IMG/VR virus record: IMGVR_UViG_3300023184_000026
Location: 1 to 64,000 of that record
Length of the DNA stretch: 64,000 bases
Source: a virus
Strand: one strand, 5' to 3'
Below are positions 44,438-52,714 of this stretch, piece by piece. The notes below the pieces were generated by a model. The model saw only the letters and a list, made by a program, of their open reading frames with translations. It made no database searches and was not told the origin of the DNA. Position 1 is the first letter of the stretch, and every line of letters starts with the position of its first letter. The translations under genes were made by a program, and so were the position numbers.

Positions 44438-45271
44438 ATGGCACCAGTAATCATCGACAATCTACATAAATTTGGCTTGGAATTCCAAGTAAAAATTGTA
44501 GCAAGTATTTTAACTGACAAAGTATTTCTTGAAAGAATATGCGACATTATTGATGTGGATGCTTTTGAAAACGAAGCCCATCAATGGATTCTCAAAGAAA
44601 TTATTCAATATCATATTCAATACAAAGACTTGCCAACACCGCAAGTATTCAAGGTTCGTATTGACACTATTGAAAACGATGCATTCAAATCATCTGTGGT
44701 ACAGCAACTAACACAAGTTTACACAAAAATCAGTGAAAAAGATTTGCAGTTTGTGCGCGAACAATTTCTTGAATTCTGTAAGAATCAAAAGTTGAAGAGT
44801 GCCATTATTGAATCAGTTGATCATCTAAAAACTGGTGAATATGATAAAATAAAGGGGCTGGTTGACAAGGCAATGAAGGCTGGCATGGAACGCAATCTTG
44901 GACACAACTACCATAAAGAAGTTGCTGGTCGTATGAGTGAAATGTGCCGCAAGACTATATCAACGGGTTGGGAAGTCATTGACAGCCTCATGGATGGTGG
45001 TCTTGGACCTGGTGAACTTGGTATTATTGTGGCTCCAGCGGGCATTGGAAAGTGCGTCGGCCCAAACACAAAAATTGATATTCAATATTATGAAACGGGT
45101 ATTCCAATAAAAGGAAATTCTGGCAAAGAATATATACTATGGTTTAAACCATTTGATAAATTTGAGTTTGATGGCAGAATGCTATTTGGTTGGCAAGTTG
45201 ACAATATTTTGTTTGAATTGGAGCAACTAAAGTTGCAGGTGCTGGATTCGGAAAAACAACATAAAAAATGA
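44438..45271 (+). CDS. 41: gp41-like replicative helicase, N-terminal half fused to intein N-fragment
   Basis: 277 residues. Residues 1-205 are the N-terminal domain and start of the RecA-like motor of a DnaB/gp41 helicase (TISTGWEVIDSLMDGGLGPGELGIIVAPAGIGK). The Walker A is broken right after the Lys: residue 206 is Cys (base 45053), opening the intein block A, CVGPNTKIDIQYYETG. The remaining ~70 residues (to EKQHKK) are the N-intein fragment; no block B, no catalytic TxxH, so it cannot splice alone. The completing half is at 46224-47414, with a homing-endonuclease gene between. Trans-splicing would give a ~465-residue helicase, close to T4 gp41 (475). Confidence 0.9.
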   Translation: MAPVIIDNLHKFGLEFQVKIVASILTDKVFLERICDIIDVDAFENEAHQWILKEIIQYHIQYKDLPTPQVFKVRIDTIENDAFKSSVVQQLTQVYTKISEKDLQFVREQFLEFCKNQKLKSAIIESVDHLKTGEYDKIKGLVDKAMKAGMERNLGHNYHKEVAGRMSEMCRKTISTGWEVIDSLMDGGLGPGELGIIVAPAGIGKCVGPNTKIDIQYYETGIPIKGNSGKEYILWFKPFDKFEFDGRMLFGWQVDNILFELEQLKLQVLDSEKQHKK

Positions 45272-45291
45272 AGTTTTTGTGTTAATTGTTG

Positions 45292-45300
45292 ATATTTATT
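45292..45300 (+). promoter_or_regulatory. ATATTTATT box, 4 nt before endonuclease ATG
   Basis: A one-base variant of the ATATTTATA box, with TGGT then ATG at 45305. The selfish gene thus appears to have its own promoter, separate from the helicase halves. Confidence 0.45.
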
Positions 45301-45304
45301 TGGT

Positions 45305-46237
45305 ATGAACATATTAACATGCAAAATTTGCGGATTCTCCGCATCGTCATTAGTTTCTCATATACGTCATAAACATGCTACTAATGGAACCGATTACAAA
45401 ATAAAATTTGGAAACGTCCCATTGTCAGTAATGTCTGATCAACAGAAAAAAAAATTGTCAGACATAAATATAAAAAAATGTAAAGATCCCGCCCATATCA
45501 AACGTATGTCGGATGTACAAAAAATGGGCGGATCAATTTACACCAAATTATATTGGACGACACGAGGATTTTCGGATATAGAAGCCAAGAAAAAAATAAA
45601 AGAAATACAAACTTCAAATTCAAAAAAATCAGTTGCCAAAGGAAATTGGGGGAAGCGATCTTGGATGTTGGTGGAGTATTGGATTTCTAAAGGTTATACC
45701 GAAGATATGGCAAAGACGGAAATTTCTAAAAGACAAGCCAAATTGTCTGCAAAATCTTCAAAATTTTTGGGACATACGCGAACAGCTGAGTCGTGTGAGA
45801 AGATATCGTCGTCCATGCGTAAAAAAATTGATGAAATTGGAACGGGGCAATGGGCTTCTCACTTTGGAAAATTTTCCGGTAGAAGTAAAGCGGAAATAAA
45901 ATTTTATAATTATATTAAAGAAAATATAGAACCCACGGCAACGGCAAATGAACCAATCGGTGCATATATTGTCGATGTCATAGTTAATAAAAAAATAATT
46001 GAATTTTATGGGGATTTTTGGCACGCAAATCCAACTATTTATAAATCAAACGAAATATTAGCCGGTTATATGGAAACACCTCGTTCGGTCCAAGAGATTT
46101 GGAATAAGGATGCGAAAAGAGTGGACACACTTCGAACGATGGGGTATGATGTGCTAGAAGTGTGGGAATCGGATTGGAACGAGCAAAAAAATCAATCAAT
46201 CAACAAAATAAAACAATTTTTATATGGTAATTCGTAA
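45305..46237 (+). CDS. Free-standing Vsr-like homing endonuclease
   Basis: 310 residues. Residues 1-30 hold a zinc-finger-like CKICGFSASSLVSHIRHKH, followed by a MucR-like DYKIKFGNVPLS. The middle has helical DNA-binding repeats (MSDVQKMGGSIYTKLYW; KISSSMRKK). The C-terminal third has the hallmark KIIEFYGDFWHANPTIY, then EIWNKDAKRVDTLRTMGYDVLEVWESDW, the Vsr-type (EDxHD) fold found in homing endonucleases inserted between split-intein halves. It overlaps the C-half gene by 14 bp. Its job would be to cut helicase genes lacking the insertion. Confidence 0.88.
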   Translation: MNILTCKICGFSASSLVSHIRHKHATNGTDYKIKFGNVPLSVMSDQQKKKLSDINIKKCKDPAHIKRMSDVQKMGGSIYTKLYWTTRGFSDIEAKKKIKEIQTSNSKKSVAKGNWGKRSWMLVEYWISKGYTEDMAKTEISKRQAKLSAKSSKFLGHTRTAESCEKISSSMRKKIDEIGTGQWASHFGKFSGRSKAEIKFYNYIKENIEPTATANEPIGAYIVDVIVNKKIIEFYGDFWHANPTIYKSNEILAGYMETPRSVQEIWNKDAKRVDTLRTMGYDVLEVWESDWNEQKNQSINKIKQFLYGNS

Positions 46238-47414
46238 ACGACTAACAACAGAAGAAATTTCTATGAAAGACCTATTTCATAAAATTGGCGTTGAAGATAA
46301 AGAATTGGCAGCATTGACTGTGCCTTTTCCACTATCCGTACATACGCCGTATGGATACAAACACATTGTGACTGCGTTTAGAACGGAGAAACAAAAAACA
46401 GTCACCACGTATTTTAAAAATAATACAACATTGAAAACATCCGATCATCACCAATTAAAAGTTAATGGCGATTGGAAAAAAGTAAAAGATATTATTGAGT
46501 CGGATGTAGTTGAGACAGAATCTGGCACAACCTCCATAAAGAAAAAGCATTATGGAAATGATGAAATATTATATGACATATCAGTTGAGGACGTACATTG
46601 CTATTACAGCAACGGAATTTTATCTCACAACTCGTGGTTACTATGTTCATTGGGTGCCAGAGCAATGAAATCGGGAAAGAATATTGCTCACTTCACACTG
46701 GAACTAAATGAAAATTATGTTGGTCTTCGTTATGATTGTTGTTTTACAGGAATTGAGTTTCAAGAAATTAAACATCGTCAATCCGACGTTGAAGAAAAAA
46801 TCAAAGACATCAAAGGAAAACTTTTTGTAAAGTATTTTCCATTGAAGACAGTAAGTGCTCAATCATTAAAGTTTCATATTGAACGCATACAAGCATTGGA
46901 AGGAATTCATATTGATGAAATGGTGGTTGATTATGCCGACATTTTGCGTCCTCTTGAAAAAGAAACCAACAGCAATAGCTATAGCGAGGCTGGTGGTATA
47001 TATGAAGAACTGCGTCAGGCTGCTGGTGAACTACAGATTCCAGTATGGACTGCTTCACAAACCAATCGCGGCGGTGGTCAAGAAGATGTTGTTCAAGCCC
47101 ATAACATCGCCGATTCATATCGTAAGATCATGACTGCCGACTTTGTGTTGAGTGTTGCCCGTAATACAACAGACAAAGCCAACAACACTGCTCGTTGTCA
47201 TGTTATCAAAAATAGATTTGGACCGGATGGTATTACCTTGTATGCCAATATGAACACCAGCACTGGTCAAATTGATTTGTATGACGCCAAATCCAAAGAA
47301 TCTATGGCAATCCAATCCACTATGGAAGGTGATGATAATAGTGTAAAGAACATGTTGAAAAATAAATGGAACAGTGGTCGCCAAAAGCAAAATGGCGAAA
47401 ACACCAATTTGTAA
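46224..47414 (+). CDS. 41: Intein C-fragment fused to C-terminal half of gp41-like helicase
   Basis: 396 residues. Residues 1-136 are the intein C-fragment: VHTPYGYKHIVTAF, block B-like LKTSDHHQLKV, WKKVKDIIESDVVE, and the terminal blocks DEILYDISVEDVHCYYSNGILSHN with the penultimate His and last Asn. Ser137 (base 46632) is the +1 extein residue and restores Walker A as GIGK-S. Residues 137-396 are the RecA-like motor: Walker B MVVDYADILRPLE, then WTASQTNRGG and an Arg-finger region VIKNRFGPDG. Met14 (46263) is an alternative start. Block B in the C-half shows that the split is near the intein N terminus, unlike canonical split inteins. Confidence 0.9.
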   Translation: MVIRKRLTTEEISMKDLFHKIGVEDKELAALTVPFPLSVHTPYGYKHIVTAFRTEKQKTVTTYFKNNTTLKTSDHHQLKVNGDWKKVKDIIESDVVETESGTTSIKKKHYGNDEILYDISVEDVHCYYSNGILSHNSWLLCSLGARAMKSGKNIAHFTLELNENYVGLRYDCCFTGIEFQEIKHRQSDVEEKIKDIKGKLFVKYFPLKTVSAQSLKFHIERIQALEGIHIDEMVVDYADILRPLEKETNSNSYSEAGGIYEELRQAAGELQIPVWTASQTNRGGGQEDVVQAHNIADSYRKIMTADFVLSVARNTTDKANNTARCHVIKNRFGPDGITLYANMNTSTGQIDLYDAKSKESMAIQSTMEGDDNSVKNMLKNKWNSGRQKQNGENTNL

Positions 47415-47500
47415 GAAAATATTCTAAAATTTTTTTACAAATTTATTTTTTATAAAATGTATTTATTCACCACACAACACCCAAACAAAAATTAACTTTT

Positions 47501-48475
47501 ATGACTATTTTCGACGAACAAATTGCACGCAAACCGAATCGCTATCCTTGGGCACAAGAATATATAGACGCAATGTGGGCAGGACATTGGACTCCAAATG
47601 AGTTCACATTTACATCTGACTTGCAACAATACAAGACTGAGATGACTCTACAAGAACAACTCATTATCAAGAACACATTGAGTGCTATTGGTCAAATTGA
47701 AATTTCTGTAAAGAAGTTTTGGACAAAGTTGGGTGACACACTTCCACATCCAGCATTATCTGATTTGGGTATTACTATGGGAAACATTGAAGTTATTCAC
47801 AACAATGCATATGAAAAACTATTGGATGTGCTACAATTGCAAGATATATTTGAAGAAAATCTAAAGTTGGATATTATTCAAGGACGAATCAAGTATTTAC
47901 GCAAGTATCTTGATAAGAACTATGAAAATGATAAAAAACAATTTGTATACTCTCTTATTCTATTCACATTGTATGTAGAGAACGTGTCATTATTTAGTCA
48001 GTTTTATATCATCAATTGGTTTAATCGCTACAAGGGTCTACTCAAAGACACTGCACAACAAGTTGCATATACAGCCAAAGAAGAAACATTGCATGGTCTT
48101 GCTGGCGTTAAGATCGTAAATACAATTCGACAAGAAATGCCGGAATTATTTGACGCCGAATTGGAAGAACGCATTCTGCACGAAGCCAAAGAATCCTACG
48201 ACGCCGAATCTAAAATCATTGATTGGATGATTGGTGACTACAAAGATTCAAGAATCAGTGCAGATATTCTCAAAGGATATGTACAAAAGAGATTAAATGA
48301 TTCACTAGAAATGATTGGATTCAAAAAGATTTTTAATGTGTCTCAAGAAATTATTGATTTGACTATGTGGATGGATGAAGATGTAATGGGCAATACTATG
48401 ACTGATTTTTTTCACAAGCGTCCTGTAGAGTACTCCAAGAAAACACAGTCTATCACATTCGACGATCTATTTTAA
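47501..48475 (+). CDS. nrdB: Class I ribonucleotide reductase, small subunit
   Basis: 324 residues. Metal-ligand and radical-site pattern: IGQIEISVKKFW (first acidic ligand, Glu), GNIEVIHNNAY with E-x2-H and the radical Tyr four residues after the His, YVENVSLFSQFY, and KEETLHGLAGVKIV with E-x2-H. The C terminus (SITFDDLF) is the usual tail that docks on the large subunit. It lies 5 bp before nrdA, so the order is B then A. It makes the tyrosyl/dimetal radical needed for dNTP synthesis from host NDPs. Confidence 0.93.
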   Translation: MTIFDEQIARKPNRYPWAQEYIDAMWAGHWTPNEFTFTSDLQQYKTEMTLQEQLIIKNTLSAIGQIEISVKKFWTKLGDTLPHPALSDLGITMGNIEVIHNNAYEKLLDVLQLQDIFEENLKLDIIQGRIKYLRKYLDKNYENDKKQFVYSLILFTLYVENVSLFSQFYIINWFNRYKGLLKDTAQQVAYTAKEETLHGLAGVKIVNTIRQEMPELFDAELEERILHEAKESYDAESKIIDWMIGDYKDSRISADILKGYVQKRLNDSLEMIGFKKIFNVSQEIIDLTMWMDEDVMGNTMTDFFHKRPVEYSKKTQSITFDDLF

Positions 48476-48480
48476 TATAT

Positions 48481-50130
48481 ATGAGCAAAGACATTTATTG
48501 GCTAAACAAAGACAGCGTAACATTTCTTGAAAGAGGATATCTACCCAAGGGTCAAACACCCGAAGAACGAATTATTGAAATATCAAAGGCTGCTGAAAAA
48601 ATTCTAAAGAAAAAAGGATTTGCTGAAAAGTTTGAGTCTTATATGCACAAGGGATGGTATAGTTTATCATCGCCAGTGTGGGCAAATTTTGGCAATGGGC
48701 GAGGATTGTCTATTTCATGCAATGGGTCGTATGTGTCTGACACAATGAATTCTATTCTAGAAAAGACTGCTGAAGTAGGTATGCTCACAAAGTATGGTGC
48801 TGGAACGTCTGGATATTTTGGAGAACTGCGAGCCAGAGGCACACCAATCAGCGTTGGTGGGTCCAGTTCTGGTCCTGTTCATTTTATGGAAATGTTTGAC
48901 AGCGTGACCAGAGTTGTTTCACAATCAAATGTTCGTAGAGGTTCATTTGCTGCATATTTGCCAATTGACCACCCAGATATTATGGAATTTCTCGGTATCC
49001 GTGAAGAAGGTCATGCTATTCAAGATTTGAGTATTGGTGTTTGTGTCAATAACAAGTTCATGAAGAAGATGATTGATGGAGACAAAGACGCTCGATCAAT
49101 TTGGGCAAAAGTGCTCAAAAAGCGTTTTGAAAGTGGTTATCCATATATCTTTTTCAGCGACAATGTAAACAATAACGCTCCTCAAGTATACAAAGATAAA
49201 AAGATGAAGATTTATGCTTCTAATCTTTGTAGCGAAATTTGTTTGAGTTCGTCGGCAGATGAAACATTTGTTTGCAATTTATCATCTATGAACTTGCTTC
49301 ATTATGATGATTGGAAAACAACAGACGCCGTTGAAACATTGACATACTTTCTTGATGCTGTGATGGAAGATTATATTCATGCAACTGAAAATATTCCGTT
49401 TCTCAAGGCTGCTCATAACTTTGCCAAAAATCAAAGAGCACTTGGTATTGGAGTTCTTGGTTGGCATTCATATCTGCAAAGCAAAATGATTGCGTTTGAA
49501 AGTTTAGAAGCCAAACTACTCAATACTCAAATCCATCGTGTTATTCGCGACAAGAGTATTGCTGCAAGTAAAGAAATGGCAGAAGAATATGGTGAACCAG
49601 CATTGTTGAAGGGGTATGGGTTGAGAAACGTCACCACAATGGCAATCGCACCAACCACAAGCAGTTCATTTATTTTGGGTCAAGTATCTCCTTCTGTTGA
49701 ACCGCTCAACAGCAATTATTATACAAAAGATTTGGCTAAAGGTAAGTTCACTTATCGCAATCCATATCTTGAAAATGTACTAGAAAAACATAGCAAGAAC
49801 ACTCAAGAAGTGTGGAAGAGTATTCTGCACAAGGGTGGTTCTGTGCAGCACCTTGAATTTTTGAGCGATCATGAAAAAGAAGTGTTCAAGACATTTGGTG
49901 AAATCAGTCAAAAGGAAATTGTAATACAGGCTGCTGCTCGTCAAAAGTTTATTGATCAGGGGCAAAGTATAAACTTACAGATTCATCCCAAGACTTCGGT
50001 CAAAGAAGTCAACCAATTGATTATATTCGCTTGGGAACAGGGCATAAAGTGCCTATATTATCAACGCGGCACAAACCCAGCCCAAGAACTTGGACGAAGT
50101 ATCCTTGATTGTAAGAGTTGTGAGGCTTAA
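48481..50130 (+). CDS. nrdA: Class I ribonucleotide reductase, large subunit, short form
   Basis: 549 residues against about 760 in T4 or E. coli NrdA. Active-site Cys are present: SISCNGSYV, NLCSEICLSS (thiyl Cys with N and E), and TFVCNLSSMNL. The radical-path YYQRGTN and the C-terminal DCKSCEA pair that is re-reduced by thioredoxin or glutaredoxin are there as well. It starts directly at the catalytic barrel region (WYSLSSPVWANFG), so the ATP-cone that senses dATP is missing; it should not be shut off by dATP. Followed by a terminator. Confidence 0.93.
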   Translation: MSKDIYWLNKDSVTFLERGYLPKGQTPEERIIEISKAAEKILKKKGFAEKFESYMHKGWYSLSSPVWANFGNGRGLSISCNGSYVSDTMNSILEKTAEVGMLTKYGAGTSGYFGELRARGTPISVGGSSSGPVHFMEMFDSVTRVVSQSNVRRGSFAAYLPIDHPDIMEFLGIREEGHAIQDLSIGVCVNNKFMKKMIDGDKDARSIWAKVLKKRFESGYPYIFFSDNVNNNAPQVYKDKKMKIYASNLCSEICLSSSADETFVCNLSSMNLLHYDDWKTTDAVETLTYFLDAVMEDYIHATENIPFLKAAHNFAKNQRALGIGVLGWHSYLQSKMIAFESLEAKLLNTQIHRVIRDKSIAASKEMAEEYGEPALLKGYGLRNVTTMAIAPTTSSSFILGQVSPSVEPLNSNYYTKDLAKGKFTYRNPYLENVLEKHSKNTQEVWKSILHKGGSVQHLEFLSDHEKEVFKTFGEISQKEIVIQAAARQKFIDQGQSINLQIHPKTSVKEVNQLIIFAWEQGIKCLYYQRGTNPAQELGRSILDCKSCEA

Positions 50131-50148
50131 ATATTATAAAAACAACAC

Positions 50149-50177
50149 AAACCGCCAATAACATGGCGGTTTTTTTG
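50149..50177 (+). terminator. Rho-independent terminator after nrdA
   Basis: AAACCGCCA (50149-50157) pairs with TGGCGGTTT (50164-50172), then a T run. A CTATTTATA box at 50187-50195 follows, starting the next unit 21 nt before the ATG at 50217. Confidence 0.92.
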
Positions 50178-50216
50178 TGCACCTAACTATTTATATACTA
50201 AACGCATATATACACT

Positions 50217-50927
50217 ATGAACAACAGAGATCTTATCAAAAAAGCCATCAAGAAATTAGTATTACAAGAAATTGCCAACAATCAATTTGGCACACCAATT
50301 CAATATGACAAAAAAGATATAGTGGGCATAGACGCATTGAATAAATCACTGGGTAAAGAATCAACAGTTATGCAAATTCGTGGTACAGGCAAAACGATGG
50401 GAGCAACAAAAAATCAAGAAGTTCAATTGAATAAAAATTGCGATGCTTGTTATGATGTTGTATCAGTTACCAATGAATCTGAACGCAAGATTGCTCGTGG
50501 CGTATCGCTTGAAGCTGCTATGGAACTTGTAAAGAAACATGCCGGTGATTCTGAAAAGACATATGTTCAAAAAGCATATGACAAAAGTCTAAAAGGATTT
50601 GGACTGAAGACAGCCGAAAGAGATGCAGACATGAAGTTGGAAGATACTATGGATGATGCTGATGAAGAATTGCAGATTGATATTGCAGATGACAATACTG
50701 AAAAAGCAGATGTTAAAGCAGACAAAGAAAATGGTCCAATCAACAAAGATGTATCTGCATCAATGGGTGGAGAAATGGTAGATAAGATTGAAAAGATTAT
50801 TGATCGTATCTTAAAGAACAAAGCTGATGCGAAAACAGCTCACTTAAAAACTGATAAAGACATGGAAAGTTCAGACAAACTGACCACAAAGCTAAAAGAT
50901 ACTCCTGCTCTCAAAGAAAAGAAATAA
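50217..50927 (+). CDS. Tagged acidic protein
   Basis: 236 residues. Begins MNNRDLIKKAIKKLVLQEIA, a tag helix. A small middle domain follows (VQLNKNCDACYDVVSVTNESERKIARGVSLEAAMELVKKHAGD), then a long acidic/Lys-rich helical tail. Unknown family; the middle resembles short modules in other phage structural-region proteins. It precedes the Cys-rich modular protein by 3 bp. Confidence 0.6.
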   Translation: MNNRDLIKKAIKKLVLQEIANNQFGTPIQYDKKDIVGIDALNKSLGKESTVMQIRGTGKTMGATKNQEVQLNKNCDACYDVVSVTNESERKIARGVSLEAAMELVKKHAGDSEKTYVQKAYDKSLKGFGLKTAERDADMKLEDTMDDADEELQIDIADDNTEKADVKADKENGPINKDVSASMGGEMVDKIEKIIDRILKNKADAKTAHLKTDKDMESSDKLTTKLKDTPALKEKK

Positions 50928-50930
50928 TCT

Positions 50931-52307
50931 ATGTACGATAAGATTGAACAAGAACTCACCGAACTTGATGAAAATCTTCATAAATGGTTCAAAGAGAAAT
51001 GGGTAAGATTTGGACCTGATGGCAAGATCCGAGGCGATTGTGCCAGAGAAAAGTCAAGCGAAGGCAAGCCAAAATGCCGTCCATTAAAATCTGCACAAGG
51101 TATGGGTAAAAAAGCCAGAGCAACTGCTGCACGCAGAAAACGCCGTGAAGATCCAAACCCAGACCGTAAAGGTAAAGCAAAGAATGTAAAAACCGAAGAA
51201 ATCACCCCGAAAAATTTTGACAATTTAAATTATATTGGCAACTGCAAGGACGATGATGTGATTGAGCATATTTTTGGTGATGCCACTAATTTTGCCCAAG
51301 CAGTGGAAAAATATGGAAATGAATTTACAGTCAAGGATTTGGTGGTAAAGTATGATCCAGAAGCAGATATTCATAGTTTCTATTACAAGAATAATGAAAT
51401 GAACGAGCACAAATGCCCAATCTGCGGAGGTGAACTTGTATCAGAAGCACTAATGAACGAAAAGAAAGATGCTTGTTATTATAAGGTCAAATCACGCTAC
51501 AAAGTGTGGCCAAGTGCATATGCATCTGGTGCGCTCGTAAAGTGTCGTAAGAAAGGTGCCAAAAACTGGGGTAATAAATCAGAAGGATTTGAAAAAGTTG
51601 ATGAAGCATGTTGGAAAGGCTATCACAAAGATGGTATGAAAACTATGTTTGGTAAAAAATATCCAAACTGCGTTAAAAACGAAGCCGAACAACAACAAGA
51701 AGAACTAGAGGAAAAATGGAGCGAAAAATACAAGAGTAGTATAGATTGCAGTCATCCAAAAGGATTTAGTCAAAAAGCACATTGCCAAGGTCGCAAAAAA
51801 ACTAATGAATCTATTATGAAAAAAGAACAACTAAAAAACCTGATAAGAGAAATGATAGAAGAAATGTATAATGAACAATCCAAGATGCAAGATGAATGCT
51901 TGGAATGTTATGAATCTGCAATGCAAGAAGGAACAAACGAAATTTGGGAAGATTGTTATCGCAAAACTAATTTAGATATGATTCCAGAAGGTGATGAACA
52001 TACATGCGAAGGTGATGAATTTTATGAAATATATGGAGATATGAAATACGACCCGGAAAAAATAGAAGAAGCAGAATATCATGGTCGTAAAGTTAAACTT
52101 GGTGTTCCTATGAAGGGTGATGTAAAAAAATCAAAAGTTTATGTCAAGAACCCAAAAGGTAATGTTGTAAAAGTTAATTTTGGTGATCCAAACATGCGTA
52201 TAAAAAAGAGCAATCCAAAGCGTAGAAAGAGTTTTAGAGCAAGACATAATTGTTCTACGGCAAAAGATAGAACATCGGCAAGATATTGGAGTTGCAGAGC
52301 ATGGTAA
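50931..52307 (+). CDS. Mosaic Cys-rich basic protein made of short phage modules
   Basis: 458 residues, a string of short conserved motifs: FKEKWVRFGPDGKIRGDCA with KPKCRPL (~20-55); CPICGGELVSEAL (~161-175); KKDACYYKVKSRYKVWPSAYASGALVKCRKKGAKNWG (~180-216); DEACWKGYHKDGMK...KYPNCV (~225-250); KYKSSIDCSHPKGFSQKAHCQG (~265-287); an internal tag helix from Met296 (base 51816, MKKEQLKNLIREMIEEMYNE); and a C-terminal RRKSFRARHNCSTAKDRTSARYWSCRAW. I recall several of these from unrelated-length proteins of pelagiphages, cyanophages and giant viruses, all without known function. Paired Cys suggest small metal- or disulphide-held folds; high basic content suggests nucleic acid contact. Confidence 0.75.
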   Translation: MYDKIEQELTELDENLHKWFKEKWVRFGPDGKIRGDCAREKSSEGKPKCRPLKSAQGMGKKARATAARRKRREDPNPDRKGKAKNVKTEEITPKNFDNLNYIGNCKDDDVIEHIFGDATNFAQAVEKYGNEFTVKDLVVKYDPEADIHSFYYKNNEMNEHKCPICGGELVSEALMNEKKDACYYKVKSRYKVWPSAYASGALVKCRKKGAKNWGNKSEGFEKVDEACWKGYHKDGMKTMFGKKYPNCVKNEAEQQQEELEEKWSEKYKSSIDCSHPKGFSQKAHCQGRKKTNESIMKKEQLKNLIREMIEEMYNEQSKMQDECLECYESAMQEGTNEIWEDCYRKTNLDMIPEGDEHTCEGDEFYEIYGDMKYDPEKIEEAEYHGRKVKLGVPMKGDVKKSKVYVKNPKGNVVKVNFGDPNMRIKKSNPKRRKSFRARHNCSTAKDRTSARYWSCRAW

Positions 52308-52337
52308 AAATTTAAATAACATTTGTTTATACCCAAA

Positions 52338-52367
52338 AATCCCCACCATATAAAAGTGGGGTTTTTT
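52338..52367 (+). terminator. Rho-independent terminator
   Basis: CCCCAC (52341-52346) pairs with GTGGGG (52356-52361), extended by A/T pairs, with TTTTTT after. Confidence 0.85.
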
Positions 52368-52379
52368 ATGATATGGTAC

Positions 52380-52409
52380 TTGACTTTCTATAAAATGTGT
52401 GCATAGTTA
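52380..52409 (+). promoter_or_regulatory. Sigma70-like promoter of split cobS-like gene
   Basis: TTGACT (52380-52385), 18 nt, TAGTTA (52404-52409). It shares TTGACTTT..TAT....ATGT..GCATA with the promoter before rIIA (56317-56346). The predicted start would fall close to the ATG at 52415. Confidence 0.5.
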
Positions 52410-52414
52410 TGCAC

Positions 52415-52714
52415 ATGAGTAAAACAAAGAAATATTCAATCAACGAAGTCAAAGACATCATTGATACTTGCTATTCACTCAAGCCCGAAAAGCTATTTAT
52501 GGGCGAATTGAAATGGAAGTATCTTGTACGCAGTGCTTTGCGTGGCAAAAATATTCTGTTGCTTGGACCGGCTGGTCAAGGCAAAACATTGGCAGTTCAA
52601 TGCTTGGTTGATGCGATGGAGGAAGTTATTGAGGAAGAAGTTACGGAAGAACAACTGAATGTGTTTAAAACCGAACCGTCCGTGGTTATTGTAAAAATAG
52701 AAGAAATCAAATGA
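52415..52714 (+). CDS. cobS: CobS-like AAA+ ATPase, N-terminal fragment
   Basis: 99 residues from MSKTKKYSINEVKD (GTG at 52397 is a possible longer start). It ends shortly after Walker A: LLLGPAGQGKTLAVQCLVDAMEE (~residues 51-70), then EEVTEEQLNVFKTEPSVVIVKIEEIK and a stop. The matching continuation, from RPFCPINLGSSQDARA on, is at 53518-54285. Between them lies an opposite-strand GIY-YIG gene. No intein block A or catalytic Cys is present. Cyanophage CobS proteins are single chains with only a dozen residues between Walker A helix and the NLG-x-QD-x-RA motif. Confidence 0.75.
   Translation: MSKTKKYSINEVKDIIDTCYSLKPEKLFMGELKWKYLVRSALRGKNILLLGPAGQGKTLAVQCLVDAMEEVIEEEVTEEQLNVFKTEPSVVIVKIEEIK

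Noticed and set aside
52415-52714. A second split intein in the CobS-like gene
   Set aside because: No Cys or Ser block A after Walker A and no HN-type C-terminal block before the downstream half.
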